A stretch of 64,000 nt of DNA. Source: Hydrocarboniphaga sp. Its GTDB lineage: Bacteria > Pseudomonadota > Gammaproteobacteria > Nevskiales > Nevskiaceae. Below the pieces are notes generated by a model. That model was not told the DNA's origin. It was given only the letters and a program-made list of their open reading frames with translations, and searched no databases. The stretch lies in contig NZ_JAQGNT010000009.1 of assembly GCF_028291725.1 (NCBI RefSeq), forward strand, positions 62,001 to 126,000, read 5' to 3'. Shown here one piece after another: positions 1 to 7,652 of the stretch. Within the stretch, counting starts at the first letter, position 1. Each line of letters starts with the position of its first letter. A program made the position numbers and the translations under genes.

Positions 1-218
1 CTGATCGTGTCCTTGGCGGCGTTGCCGAACTTGAACGACCAGATCGGATTGTCGGTCAGGATGTCACGCTTGATCTCGTCGTAATGGCTGGTGATCCAGA
101 ACTGGAACTGCTCGCCCTCGTACTTGTAAAACGGGCAGCGCGCGCGCAGCTCGGAATAGCTTTTGCCGGGATCGGCTGCGGTGTCGTGGTCCAATGGGTC
201 GAAGCGAAAATCGGTCAT
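1..218 (-). CDS. Cytochrome P450, N-terminal fragment
   Basis: Partial gene that runs off the left edge; 72 codons are visible, starting at the ATG whose complement is at 216-218. The peptide has the usual bacterial P450 opening: an Asp-Pro pair, then SYSELRARCPFYKYEG (the A-helix region before the first beta strand), then a WITSHYDEIKRDI segment as in B-helix regions of soluble P450s. The haem-binding Cys loop would lie outside the window. P450s of this type oxidise small hydrophobic substrates using ferredoxin partners; the substrate cannot be told. It is the last gene of a minus-strand group with an adenylate-forming enzyme and an SDR, and is separated from them by a MITE-like repeat. The family call is fairly secure; the function within the pathway is inferred. 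Confidence 0.75.
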   Translation of the reverse strand, partial: MTDFRFDPLDHDTAADPGKSYSELRARCPFYKYEGEQFQFWITSHYDEIKRDILTDNPIWSFKFGNAAKDTI

Positions 219-385
219 CTAGTGGCCTGTAGCTGAGGAAAAGGTAGTGAGCATGGGCGATGGATCGCGTGTCGAGGCAAGGCGCGAGGAGGAGTCATAG
301 CGGTAGCTATGGCGACGACGAGCAACGCCGCATCGGCACGCGAGACGCGGCCAGGCGCTAGCGATTCCTCTGTTACAGGCCACCT
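219..385. repeat. MITE-like element, copy A
   Basis: Fills nearly all the space between the P450 start codon and the stop codon of the upstream gene. Imperfect terminal inverted repeats of 19 bp lie at 222-240 and 365-383 (17 of 19 match). The left end starts with CTAG at 219. The core at about 271-331 contains CATAGC-GGTA-GCTATG bordered by GAGGAGGAG and GACGACGAG runs. The same core, with about four in five bases the same over 55-60 bp, occurs in opposite orientation at 31619-31676 inside copy B. No reading frame in it looks like a protein. It is a non-autonomous repeat; the mobilising enzyme is not in this window. Confidence 0.65.
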
Positions 386-387
386 TC

Positions 388-1731
388 TCAGGCCTCGATG
401 GTGCCGCGAATATAGGCGTCGATGGTGCCGGCGCAGCCGATGTGGTCGTCCTGGCCCGGCGGCGCATAGCGAGTGATCGGTTCGAGGATCGTCGGGCCGC
501 GGCGCCCGCAGGGGCAGACCTCGGAGAAATCCATCGTCAGCTTGTCGCCGCTGATGACGCCGCCCCAACGGCCTTCGAACAGCAGATCGACGAAGCCGAA
601 GCGGCCTTCGACCCGGCCTTCGCGCGGCAGCAGTTGATCGCCCTCGCCGCTCAGCATCAGCGGAATCATGCCGGCCGGCTGGTGATAATGGTGCGCCTCG
701 CAGCGCGGGAACATCAGCGCCATCTCGGTCATGCCGTAGTTCTTGGGCCGCTTGACCGCGCCATAAAAACCATTGACCTGCGCCTCGTAATCCGGCGGCA
801 GCGGGATGCCCTTGATCCCTCCACCGGCGGCCACGACGCTGTCGGGATGGAACTCGCCGTCGCCGATGCCCATCGCGCGTGCCTTCTGCACGATCGTCCA
901 GTGCTGGCCCCATTGGCCCGACAGGAAGATCGGCTCGTGGCGATGCGCCATGATCCGCTCGATCATCTCCACCAGGCGCCCTTTCATCTGCGCGGACTTT
1001 GCGAGGCCCTCGGCTTCGAACTCGGCGATCGCGGTCGGCGTCGCGGTGCCTTCCATCATCGCGCGCCGCATGATCGCGGCGCGGCTGACCTGGGAAATAC
1101 GCAAGGGCTCGTCGCTGAGGAAATGAATCTCGCCCGGGCGCCCCCACAGCTCGGCGTTGACTCGCGATGTCTGCACACCGTAATTCGGCCCGCTGCTCGG
1201 AAACAGCTGGAAAACCGGGCGATCCGCATGTGGCGCGATACCAAGAAAGCCGCCCATCACCGTGCCCAGGTAGCGCCGCACCTGCTCGCGGTCGTGAGCG
1301 TTGCGATTCAGGAACGAGCACTTGCCCGAGGTACCGCTGGTGGCCATCACCTCATGGCCGTTGGCCCATAGACGATCGACCCAGTCGTCGACGGTAACGA
1401 CACCGCTCAGATCGACCTTCATCACATCGTCGACCGACAAGGCGTTCAGCCATTGCTGCATCCGCGGCCACTGGCCCTTGTCGATGAAGGACTGCGGGTA
1501 GGACTTGTACGTGGTGTGTGGGAACAGCAGCGGCACCAGATCGGCGAAGCCTCTGATGCGCGTGATGCCGGCGTCGTCGGCGCGCTTCTTAACCAGAGGG
1601 ATCTGTTCAGCGCGGGTCTCGAACAACTCCTGCGCAGCCAGCAACTGCAGCGTGTCGATCTCGGCGCGCGCGCATTGGTAGTGATCGGCGGCGTAGACGC
1701 GTTGCAGCAACTGATCGCGTGCCGTGCTCAT
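388..1731 (-). CDS. PaaK/LuxE-like adenylate-forming enzyme
   Basis: 447 residues from the ATG at 1731. The phosphate-binding loop TSGTSGK (residues 131-137) is the ANL-superfamily signature, and the C-terminal CPCGRRGP motif resembles the Cys-rich motif of phenylacetate-CoA ligases (PaaK) and related acyl-activating enzymes. It should activate a carboxylic acid as the acyl-adenylate and pass it to CoA or another acceptor; the acid is unknown. The ATG overlaps the stop of the upstream SDR by four bases (ATGA), so the two are translationally coupled. A longer frame upstream exists, but the coupled ATG fits better. The neighbouring P450 and SDR suggest catabolism of a hydrophobic compound; that is inference. 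Confidence 0.7.
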   Translation of the reverse strand: MSTARDQLLQRVYAADHYQCARAEIDTLQLLAAQELFETRAEQIPLVKKRADDAGITRIRGFADLVPLLFPHTTYKSYPQSFIDKGQWPRMQQWLNALSVDDVMKVDLSGVVTVDDWVDRLWANGHEVMATSGTSGKCSFLNRNAHDREQVRRYLGTVMGGFLGIAPHADRPVFQLFPSSGPNYGVQTSRVNAELWGRPGEIHFLSDEPLRISQVSRAAIMRRAMMEGTATPTAIAEFEAEGLAKSAQMKGRLVEMIERIMAHRHEPIFLSGQWGQHWTIVQKARAMGIGDGEFHPDSVVAAGGGIKGIPLPPDYEAQVNGFYGAVKRPKNYGMTEMALMFPRCEAHHYHQPAGMIPLMLSGEGDQLLPREGRVEGRFGFVDLLFEGRWGGVISGDKLTMDFSEVCPCGRRGPTILEPITRYAPPGQDDHIGCAGTIDAYIRGTIEA

Positions 1732-2594
1732 GCCTGGACCTCGGCGGATTCGAATTCGGTGCTCGAACTGAGCGCTTCCCATCGGTCGAGTTCGAGCAAG
1801 GCGTTCTGGTAGCGGGCGCGCAGGCGCGGCAGCATGTCCCTGCCCAGCAGCAGCCGCAGCGGCGGCTCGGGCATTTCGACCAGTTGCAGCATCACCTGCG
1901 CCGCCTTGGCCGGATCACCCGGCTGCCTGCCGTTGAACTGCTCGAAGCCGGCACGCATGCGCCCCGCGGTAGCGTCGTAGTCGCCAATGCGCTGCTGCGC
2001 CTGAGCGAACGAGCCGCCGGAAAACTGAGTCCGGAAGCCGCCCGGCTCGAGCAGCGTCACGCGGATACCGAGCGCGGCGACTTCGGCCGCCAGCGCTTCG
2101 GAGAAGGCCTCCACCGCGAACTTCGAGGCCGCGTAGTAGCCCAGGCCGGCCGACGCCATCAGCCCGGCGCCCGATGACAGGTTGAGAATCCGCCCGGTGC
2201 GTCGCGCGCGCATCTGCGGCAGCACCGCCTGGGTGAGCTGCACCAGGCCGAAGAAATTGGTTTCGAACTGCTGGCGTATCTCGGCAAGGCTCGCCTCCTC
2301 CGCCGCGCCGACGAAGCCGTAGCCGGCGTTGTTGACCAGCACGTCGATACCACCGGCGATGTCACCCGCTGCCGCGACGGCTGCACCGATCTGCGCCGGA
2401 TCGCTGACGTCCATCATCAGCGCATGGGCCCGACCCGGGGCGAGCGCCTCGAACGCGGCGATCTGCGCGGGCCTGCGCAAAGTGCCGATCACCCGGTCGC
2501 CCTTCGCCAGCGCCGCGACGGCCAGCTCCCGGCCGAAACCGCTGGACACACCGGTGATGAACCAGCGCCGCGCGATGGGTTGCGGTTCGGACAT
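1728..2594 (-). CDS. Short-chain dehydrogenase/reductase (SDR)
   Basis: 288 residues, classical SDR layout. The nucleotide-binding glycine motif TGVSSGFG is at residues 14-21, NNAG at 88-91, the catalytic Ser around 140, and Tyr154-x-x-x-Lys158. The family interconverts alcohols and carbonyls with NAD(P)H in the cytoplasm; the substrate is not predictable. A good ribosome binding site (AGAGGAGA) precedes the ATG by two bases. It is first in a coupled minus-strand unit with the PaaK-like enzyme and faces a divergent AraC-type regulator across about 130 bp, so it is probably that regulator's target. Confidence 0.85.
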   Translation of the reverse strand: MSEPQPIARRWFITGVSSGFGRELAVAALAKGDRVIGTLRRPAQIAAFEALAPGRAHALMMDVSDPAQIGAAVAAAGDIAGGIDVLVNNAGYGFVGAAEEASLAEIRQQFETNFFGLVQLTQAVLPQMRARRTGRILNLSSGAGLMASAGLGYYAASKFAVEAFSEALAAEVAALGIRVTLLEPGGFRTQFSGGSFAQAQQRIGDYDATAGRMRAGFEQFNGRQPGDPAKAAQVMLQLVEMPEPPLRLLLGRDMLPRLRARYQNALLELDRWEALSSSTEFESAEVQA

Positions 2595-2617
2595 GATCTC
2601 CTCTCTAATTGGTGTAC

Positions 2618-2658
2618 TGTTATGCCTGAAGTCTAGATAAACACTGGCTCAGGCAACA
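2618..2658. promoter_or_regulatory. Operator-like inverted repeat in divergent promoter region
   Basis: In the 129-bp gap between the SDR and the AraC-type regulator there is an inverted repeat: TGTTATGCCTGA at 2618-2629 and TCAGGCAACA at 2649-2658. GCCTGA/TCAGGC is exact, with TGTT/AACA outside it. The position suits a regulator site controlling the SDR operon and/or the regulator itself. No strong sigma-70 hexamers could be fixed. Confidence 0.35.
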
Positions 2659-2723
2659 GTTCTGCAGCGGACACGAACAGGAGACGAATCGGACATGAGC
2701 TTGCTGCCGGAGGGCCGACACCG

Positions 2724-3764
2724 ATGACGCGCAGAGTCGCCGTCTTCATGCCCGGGCGCGCCGAGCTGAGCAGCATCGCCGTCCCGACCGATCTGCTGCA
2801 GTTGGCCAATCGCTTCGCCCGCGAGCGCACCGGCGCCAGCGAAGGCGCCGCGACGCGCGATGAAGCCGCGCCGCTCGCCTGTCGCTGGTTGTCGATCGAC
2901 GGCGGGCCGGTTTCGCTGTCGTCGGGCGGCAGCCTGGACGCCGACGGCGGCCTGGATCAGGAGCTGGTCTACGACGCCGTCTTCGTCGCCTCATACGAAG
3001 CCAACAACAGCGAAGCGCCGCATGCTGCCGCCGATGGCGCGTCGAAGCGCTCGGAATGGTTGCGGCGCCAGCATCGTGAAGGCGCCACGATCGCCGCCTT
3101 CGGCAGCGGCGTCCTGCTGCTGGCGGAGAGCGGCCTGCTCGACCGCAGGGTGGCGACCGCGCCGTGGTGGCAGCACAGCGAGTTTCATCGGCGCTATCCG
3201 GCGGTGCGCCTCGACGCGAGCCAGCGGGTCACCGAGCACGACCGCCTGCTGTGCGCCGGCAGCCTCGCCGGCCTGCTGCCGATGGCGCTGCGGGTCGTGC
3301 AGCGTCTGACTTCGCCCAACACCGCCGCATGGCTCGCCAGGACCACGCTGATCGACACCACGACCGAGCTCGGCATGCTCAAGGCAGCCGCACCACAGGA
3401 CGATGCCGGCGGCGATGCGCTGGTTGCGGCCGCGCTGTACCAGTTGCAGCAGCATTACGCCGACAAGGCCCAGCTCGGCGATCTGGCGGCGACACTGGCG
3501 GTGAGCCCGCGCACTCTGAGCCGCCGCTTCCATCGCGCGCTCGGCCTGTCGCCGCAGGATTACGTGCAGGCGCTGCGTATCGATGCAGCCAAGCGCATGC
3601 TGCTGCGCACCAGCCTGCGTGTCGATCGCGTCGGCCTGCAGGTCGGTTATGGCGACCTTGGATTCTTCAAGCGGGTATTCCGCAGCCAGACCGGCATGAC
3701 GCCGACTGCCTGGCGGGTGCAGGCACGGCTTGCGTCCGGCACCGAAGCGGGGCCGGCGCAGTGA
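2724..3764 (+). CDS. GlxA-type AraC family transcriptional regulator
   Basis: 346 residues. The N-terminal two thirds look like the DJ-1/PfpI-like sensor domain of GlxA regulators (start RRVAVFMPGRAELSS). The C-terminal about 100 residues carry two helix-turn-helix motifs of the AraC type: LAVSPRTLSRRFHRALGLS, then the VGYGDLGFFKRVFRSQTG block. Such proteins usually activate a neighbouring operon in response to a small effector. It is divergent from the SDR/PaaK-like pair and overlaps the start of a decayed SDR gene downstream (GTGA at 3761-3764). The likely target is the divergent catabolic operon. Confidence 0.85.
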   Translation: MTRRVAVFMPGRAELSSIAVPTDLLQLANRFARERTGASEGAATRDEAAPLACRWLSIDGGPVSLSSGGSLDADGGLDQELVYDAVFVASYEANNSEAPHAAADGASKRSEWLRRQHREGATIAAFGSGVLLLAESGLLDRRVATAPWWQHSEFHRRYPAVRLDASQRVTEHDRLLCAGSLAGLLPMALRVVQRLTSPNTAAWLARTTLIDTTTELGMLKAAAPQDDAGGDALVAAALYQLQQHYADKAQLGDLAATLAVSPRTLSRRFHRALGLSPQDYVQALRIDAAKRMLLRTSLRVDRVGLQVGYGDLGFFKRVFRSQTGMTPTAWRVQARLASGTEAGPAQ

Positions 3765-4049
3765 GCGGCCGTCTGCACAAGCGCGTTGCGATCATCACCG
3801 GCGCCGGCTGCCGCCACGGCTGGGGCAATGGCAAGGCCACGGCGGTGCTGTTCGCGCGCGAAGGCGCGCGCCTGCTGCTGGTGGACCGCGACGCCGACGC
3901 GCTGGCGCAGACCCATGCCGCGATCCTGGCCGACAGCAGCCAACGCGGCGCTATTTCTGGCGGGCGGCGAAAGCGGCTATATCAACGGCGCCGAGCTGGT
4001 GGTCGACGGCGGGTTTACACATCTGATGCCGATGATGGTGCCGGCCTGA
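3761..4049 (+). pseudogene. SDR remnant, internally deleted and frameshifted
   Basis: Starts with GTG overlapping the stop of the AraC gene. The first about 60 codons encode a clear SDR N-terminus (RVAIITGAG, then GKATAVLFAREGARLLLVDRD). After about position 3940 the frame changes, and the other frame gives an SDR C-terminus (ALFLAGGESGYINGAELVVDGGF), ending at 4049. The central part of an SDR, about 150 residues including the NNAG and YxxxK catalytic regions, is missing. An internal deletion joined the two ends out of frame. The operon-like overlap with the regulator suggests it was once a working member of this cluster. Confidence 0.75.
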
Positions 4050-4276
4050 TCCACCGTGCCCCAAGCGGAGCGTCGTTCCGGGCTGTCATTCGCTTGAAGC
4101 GCAGGGTTCTGTCCGAACTGGACGATCAGCGAATGTGCGGCAGGCTCTGTGCAATCGCCAGCCGGACAGCGTCGGGCCAACCAAGGGCTTCGCGATGAGC
4201 CATCGAGTGAAACTCCCTTTGCCGGCAGACCTCAAGATGACCCAAGCTTGGCGCATCAATACAGCAAGGCATATTT

Positions 4277-4552
4277 ATGCGTACTACCTTGGACCTTCCG
4301 GACGACATTCTCCGCCGGGCGAAGATCGCTGCCGTGGAGCGGGGTTCCAGCTTGCGTCAACTCGTCACACACGCCCTGCGCCACGAAATCGAACGGACTG
4401 CGCCCAGCGTTCGCCGCCGAATGACCAGCCCACCGATTCAACTCTCCGCCGACGCTCCGTTGCGCAAGCTCAGCCCGGACGCGGTCAAACGCCTGGACGC
4501 CGAATCGGTCTCGGAAGCCGATGCGGTACGGGCGCGTGCGGCACATCGCTGA
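4277..4552 (+). CDS. VapB-type antitoxin
   Basis: 91 residues. The N-terminus (MRTTLDLPDDILRRAKIAA, then RGSSLRQLVTHAL) is a ribbon-helix-helix DNA-binding domain typical of VapB antitoxins; the C-terminal tail would wrap the toxin. An AAGG ribosome binding site lies about eight bases upstream. The downstream PIN toxin frame overlaps its end. Expected role: neutralise the toxin and autorepress the operon. The AT-rich bases just before the start are a likely promoter/operator region. Confidence 0.8.
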   Translation: MRTTLDLPDDILRRAKIAAVERGSSLRQLVTHALRHEIERTAPSVRRRMTSPPIQLSADAPLRKLSPDAVKRLDAESVSEADAVRARAAHR

Positions 4553-4967
4553 CGCCAACATCCTGCTGCCGGTACTGACCGAGGGTCACGCCCACCGCGG
4601 TCCGGCTGTCGAGTGGTGGGACGGCTGTGACGACGACACCGTCGGGCTGTGCCTGCCGGTGCGCATGGCATTGCTCCGGCTGCTGACTCGCGTCATGGGG
4701 TCTGGAACCTTGCGTCCGAAACAGGCCTGGGATGCCCTGGGCAAGCTGCTCGACGACCCGAGAATTTCCCTGGTCGATCAGGTACCGCAGACCCACGCCA
4801 AGCATTGGCGCGCCAACATCGCGAAACGCGAACCGACACCGGACCTCTGGACGGATGCCTGGCTCGCCGCGCTGGCCCAGTCGACCGACTGCGAAATGGT
4901 CACGTTTGACCGCGGATTCCGCTCGTTCGCCAAACTCAAGCTGCGCCTGCTTTCTCCGGCATCCTGA
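4536..4967 (+). CDS. VapC-type PIN-domain toxin
   Basis: About 143 residues from a GTG at 4536 (start RHIADANILLPVLTEGHAH); an ATG at 4521 in the same frame would add five residues. PIN-domain acidic residues are visible: Asp in ADANIL near the N-terminus, the DLWTDAWLAALA segment, and the C-terminal VTFDRGF motif. VapC toxins are Mg-dependent RNases that cut tRNA or rRNA. The gene overlaps its antitoxin by 17 or 32 bases depending on start, as usual for coupled type II toxin-antitoxin pairs. Confidence 0.8.
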   Translation: MRHIADANILLPVLTEGHAHRGPAVEWWDGCDDDTVGLCLPVRMALLRLLTRVMGSGTLRPKQAWDALGKLLDDPRISLVDQVPQTHAKHWRANIAKREPTPDLWTDAWLAALAQSTDCEMVTFDRGFRSFAKLKLRLLSPAS

Positions 4968-5169
4968 CGGACCGTATGGCAGCCAACGGCTCCGACGACG
5001 GCCAGGCTGTTGTTCCTTTGTCCGCGCGTACCAGGCTATGCAGCAACGGCCGCCCATCGGCCCAAGGCGTCCATCCATGACGCTCTTGCGAGCCGCTGCC
5101 TGAAGCGGGAACAGCGGTTGCCGATACCGGCTCATGCGCCGTCGGATTGATGGCGCAAGGAGGGCTTCG

Positions 5170-5481
5170 ATGAGCTACAGCCGATTGAAGTGTCTGGACT
5201 CGATGGAACTGCAGTATGCCTGCTGTCTGCCGGAAGCCAGTTTCCGGCTGATCTACGAGTTGGGCTGCATCAGTGAACGTTGCACCCGTCCGGCGATCCC
5301 CCGCCCCGACGAAGCCGACCGCGCCCGCGCCCTGGCTCTGCTCGGCCTGCTGTGCGAACACCGGAGCTTCGACGTCCGCCATCAGGAATGCTTGTCGTAC
5401 ACGGTGACGAGCACGGGCACCGACGTCTTCAACCTCGCCGCCTCCTGGCGCGATACGAGCCGGCTCGATGAGGCCGCCTAG
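5170..5481 (+). CDS. Hypothetical protein, 103 aa
   Basis: Not recognised. The start is placed at 5170 because a strong ribosome binding site (AAGGAGGG) ends about six bases before that ATG; an ATG at 5134 in the same frame lacks one. The product is soluble, with six Cys (two adjacent near residue 18) and no signal peptide or membrane segment. Codon use resembles that of neighbouring genes. It stands alone between vapBC and the DUF3604 locus. Confidence 0.5.
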   Translation: MSYSRLKCLDSMELQYACCLPEASFRLIYELGCISERCTRPAIPRPDEADRARALALLGLLCEHRSFDVRHQECLSYTVTSTGTDVFNLAASWRDTSRLDEAA

Positions 5482-5548
5482 TCCACTGAATCACTGAAAT
5501 CGGCAGTGCTGTCCACCCGATGCGGGCGTCCCTCACCGCCAATTCCAA

Positions 5549-5739
5549 CGATCCAGCGGACTAGTGGCGTATAACCGGTGAACAGCATCCGGTGCCAGAT
5601 GACATCGTAGGTCGGCAACCCCTTGCCGACGTGTGCCCTTCAATGCGTAGTCGAGGCCTCACGTCGGCACGGGATTGCCGACCTACCGTTGCCGGGAAAT
5701 GCTTTTCACCCATCCGATTTCTCCGATGCAGCGGACTAG
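5549..5739. repeat. Direct repeat pair flanking a REP element
   Basis: A 16-base sequence (CGATSCAGCGGACTAG, 15 of 16 identical) occurs at 5549-5564 and 5724-5739, with REP family I copy 1 between. The second copy contains the TAG stop of the adjacent DUF3604 gene. Weak similarity continues past the first copy into what would be the 3' end of that gene. It may be a small duplication of the gene end or a scar of an insertion. Confidence 0.4.
5607..5686. repeat. REP/BIME-like inverted repeat, family I copy 1
   Basis: 80 bp starting GTAGGTCGGCAAC and ending with the near-exact inverse GATTGCCGACCTAC, with inner arms CCGACGTG and CACGTCGG. The same element occurs at 47807-47886 and 63612-63690. 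The GTAG boundary is the hallmark of REP sequences handled by REP-associated transposases. Confidence 0.85.
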
Positions 5740-7565
5740 GGCTTGTAATACACCGGCGAAGTCCAGGCGCGTTCCTGGATCGTGGCCGGCACGCGATCGG
5801 ATAGCGGCAGCTTGTTCTTCACCGACACGTAGGTGGTCCAGCGCGGTGTCGGGATTTCCAGCACGCGGGCGTAGTAGGCGGCGGGGACCGCGGCGTCGAA
5901 CTCCGGATCGGTCCATACCGTTGCCAGCTCGGTGGCACCGATGCTGTTGCTGTACTGCGCGGTCGCAAGGTCGACGGTGCTGCCGATGGAGGGCAGCTTG
6001 CCGGTCTTGGTGTCCGGCCGGCGATCGCCGGCCCAGGCGACGTCGAACACCTGCTCATGCGACGCGCCGCGCTCCAACCAGACCTTGACGATCTGGATGC
6101 GGTCGAGATTGCCGGAATCCGGGTCCTTGAGCGCCTGCACGGCGATGCGCGGCGCCTTGGCTTTGGCGCCCGGCGCCAATTCGCCCCCCATCGGCACACC
6201 GGCCGCGGCGGCGCGCAGTGCCCAATCGGCCTGCGCGGTGAGCTTGTCGTCGAAATCCCAGCCGGCGTACAGGCGCACGCGAATGCGGCCGCCGGAGGTG
6301 GCGAACACTTCCTTGCGCTTCAGCGCGGCGAAGATCGCCTCGCGCGTATTGCCTTCGGCCCAGACGCCGGTGAGGCCGGAAGCCGAGCCGACGACGCGCG
6401 GTTCGCCGGCGGGGTTGGGCTCGAACAGCTGCTGGGCATTGGCCGCCGAATCGCTCAGCCCCAGCGCGCCGGGGAAGTTGAATTCCTCGGTGGCCGAGAC
6501 GCCGGAATGGAAATCCGAGGCGCCGGCAAAGCCCAGCTGAAACGGATTGAGACCGATGCGCTGCTCGATGGCAAAGCCGCGGCCCAGCGCCTGGCGCACA
6601 TAGCTGCCGTCGAGGCGGCCCTTGCCCTTGCCGCCGAGCAGGATCTCGTACATCTCGAAGTCGGCGAACTCGTCGTTGGGCGACAGTAGCGGGTGGGTTT
6701 CGCTGGTGCCCTTGTTCTGCGAAATCTCCACCAGCGGCTCGTTGCGCCGGCGCTGCTCGGCGTTCTCGCGCGAAATCGGTTTTCCGAAGGAATCGCGCCA
6801 GTCGAACATCAGGCCGTCGCTGACGTTGGAGTTGTGCGGCAGGTCCAGCACCTCGACACCCTGCTCGCGCTGGTGATCCATGTAGGTCCACAGGTCTTCG
6901 GGGTGCTGCGAGTCGATCGACGAAAACGGCGTCTGCGGATACTTGGGCCCCAGGAAGATGACGTTGCGGTGCAGGTTGGCGCCGTTGGGGATCGAGCTCC
7001 ATTCGTAGGCGACGAAAGTGGTGAGCCGGCCCGGCTCGTAGTATTTCTCGGCGGCATCGATCTGGTGCTGCCAGTTGCTGTGCTGCAGCTCGTCGCTGCG
7101 GAACTCGGCGATCGGCGCGGCTCCGGCGAACATCGGAGCGGCAATCTGATAGATCAGCTTCATGCGATTGCCCGGCGCGATGTCGGAGAAGGCTTTGGGC
7201 CAGGGCGTGTCTTTGAACGGGCCATTCGGATCAGCGGCGATGCGCAGCACGCCCAGATACTCGGAGTGATCGGTCACCGCGAGAAAATCCAGCGGCGCCT
7301 TGCGCTTGACCTTCTGCCCCAGGTAATCCACCTCGTCACCGCGCGCGAAGCGGTAGGAATCTTCCGGCAGCGTGTTGGTACGCATGGTGAAGGCGTCGAA
7401 AGACATCGCCGTGTGCAGGTGCAGATCGCCGAAGTAGGCTTGCTTGTCGGTCGCGGCCGCGGGCGGTTGAGCCGTCGTCGAAGCAGGCGGTGCTTCGGCG
7501 GGCTTCTTGTTGCAGGCAGCGAGTAGCAAGGCGACGAGCAGCGTGGTTGATCGAATGCGGTTCAT
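5736..7565 (-). CDS. DUF3604 family lipoprotein
   Basis: 609 residues. The N-terminus is a lipoprotein signal with the lipobox LLAAC (Cys18), then a Pro/Ala-rich linker. The DUF3604 signature GDLHLHTAMS starts at residue 46, and the FLAVTDHSEYLG motif follows. The His/Asp-rich motifs resemble PHP-type metal-dependent hydrolases, so a metalloenzyme is likely, but no activity is established for the family. The C-terminal half carries repeated LERIQIVK-like and VWTDPEFD motifs shared with the next gene. It is the last gene of a minus-strand run with a DUF3604 paralogue, a HupE/UreJ-like protein and a PPIase. Location: periplasmic face of a membrane. Confidence 0.85.
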   Translation of the reverse strand: MNRIRSTTLLVALLLAACNKKPAEAPPASTTAQPPAAATDKQAYFGDLHLHTAMSFDAFTMRTNTLPEDSYRFARGDEVDYLGQKVKRKAPLDFLAVTDHSEYLGVLRIAADPNGPFKDTPWPKAFSDIAPGNRMKLIYQIAAPMFAGAAPIAEFRSDELQHSNWQHQIDAAEKYYEPGRLTTFVAYEWSSIPNGANLHRNVIFLGPKYPQTPFSSIDSQHPEDLWTYMDHQREQGVEVLDLPHNSNVSDGLMFDWRDSFGKPISRENAEQRRRNEPLVEISQNKGTSETHPLLSPNDEFADFEMYEILLGGKGKGRLDGSYVRQALGRGFAIEQRIGLNPFQLGFAGASDFHSGVSATEEFNFPGALGLSDSAANAQQLFEPNPAGEPRVVGSASGLTGVWAEGNTREAIFAALKRKEVFATSGGRIRVRLYAGWDFDDKLTAQADWALRAAAAGVPMGGELAPGAKAKAPRIAVQALKDPDSGNLDRIQIVKVWLERGASHEQVFDVAWAGDRRPDTKTGKLPSIGSTVDLATAQYSNSIGATELATVWTDPEFDAAVPAAYYARVLEIPTPRWTTYVSVKNKLPLSDRVPATIQERAWTSPVYYKP

Positions 7566-7611
7566 GAAAGCTCCCTATCCCTAAAAATATTCCCTACACA
7601 CAGAAACCGCT

Positions 7612-7635
7612 CCCTCCCCCGCCTGCGGGGGAGGG
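7612..7635. repeat. Short perfect hairpin between the DUF3604 genes
   Basis: CCCTCCCCCGC at 7612-7622 and its exact complement at 7625-7635 with a two-base spacer. It lies in the 87-bp gap between the paralogous DUF3604 genes. There is no T-run at the end facing the minus-strand transcript, so it looks more like a repeat element or RNA-stabilising stem than a classical terminator. Confidence 0.55.
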
Positions 7636-7652
7636 CTGGTCGGTTCCGTGAC

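Noticed and set aside
442..1371. 309-codon plus-strand frame opposite the PaaK-like gene
   Set aside because: Antisense shadow; the minus-strand product carries the recognisable ANL motifs.
4126..4308. Short minus-strand frame between the SDR remnant and vapB
   Set aside because: No ribosome binding site at its start, crosses the vapB promoter, no recognisable domain.
7565..7652. Hairpin at 7612-7635 as a terminator between the DUF3604 genes
   Set aside because: No T-run on the side facing the minus-strand transcript; kept as a repeat only.
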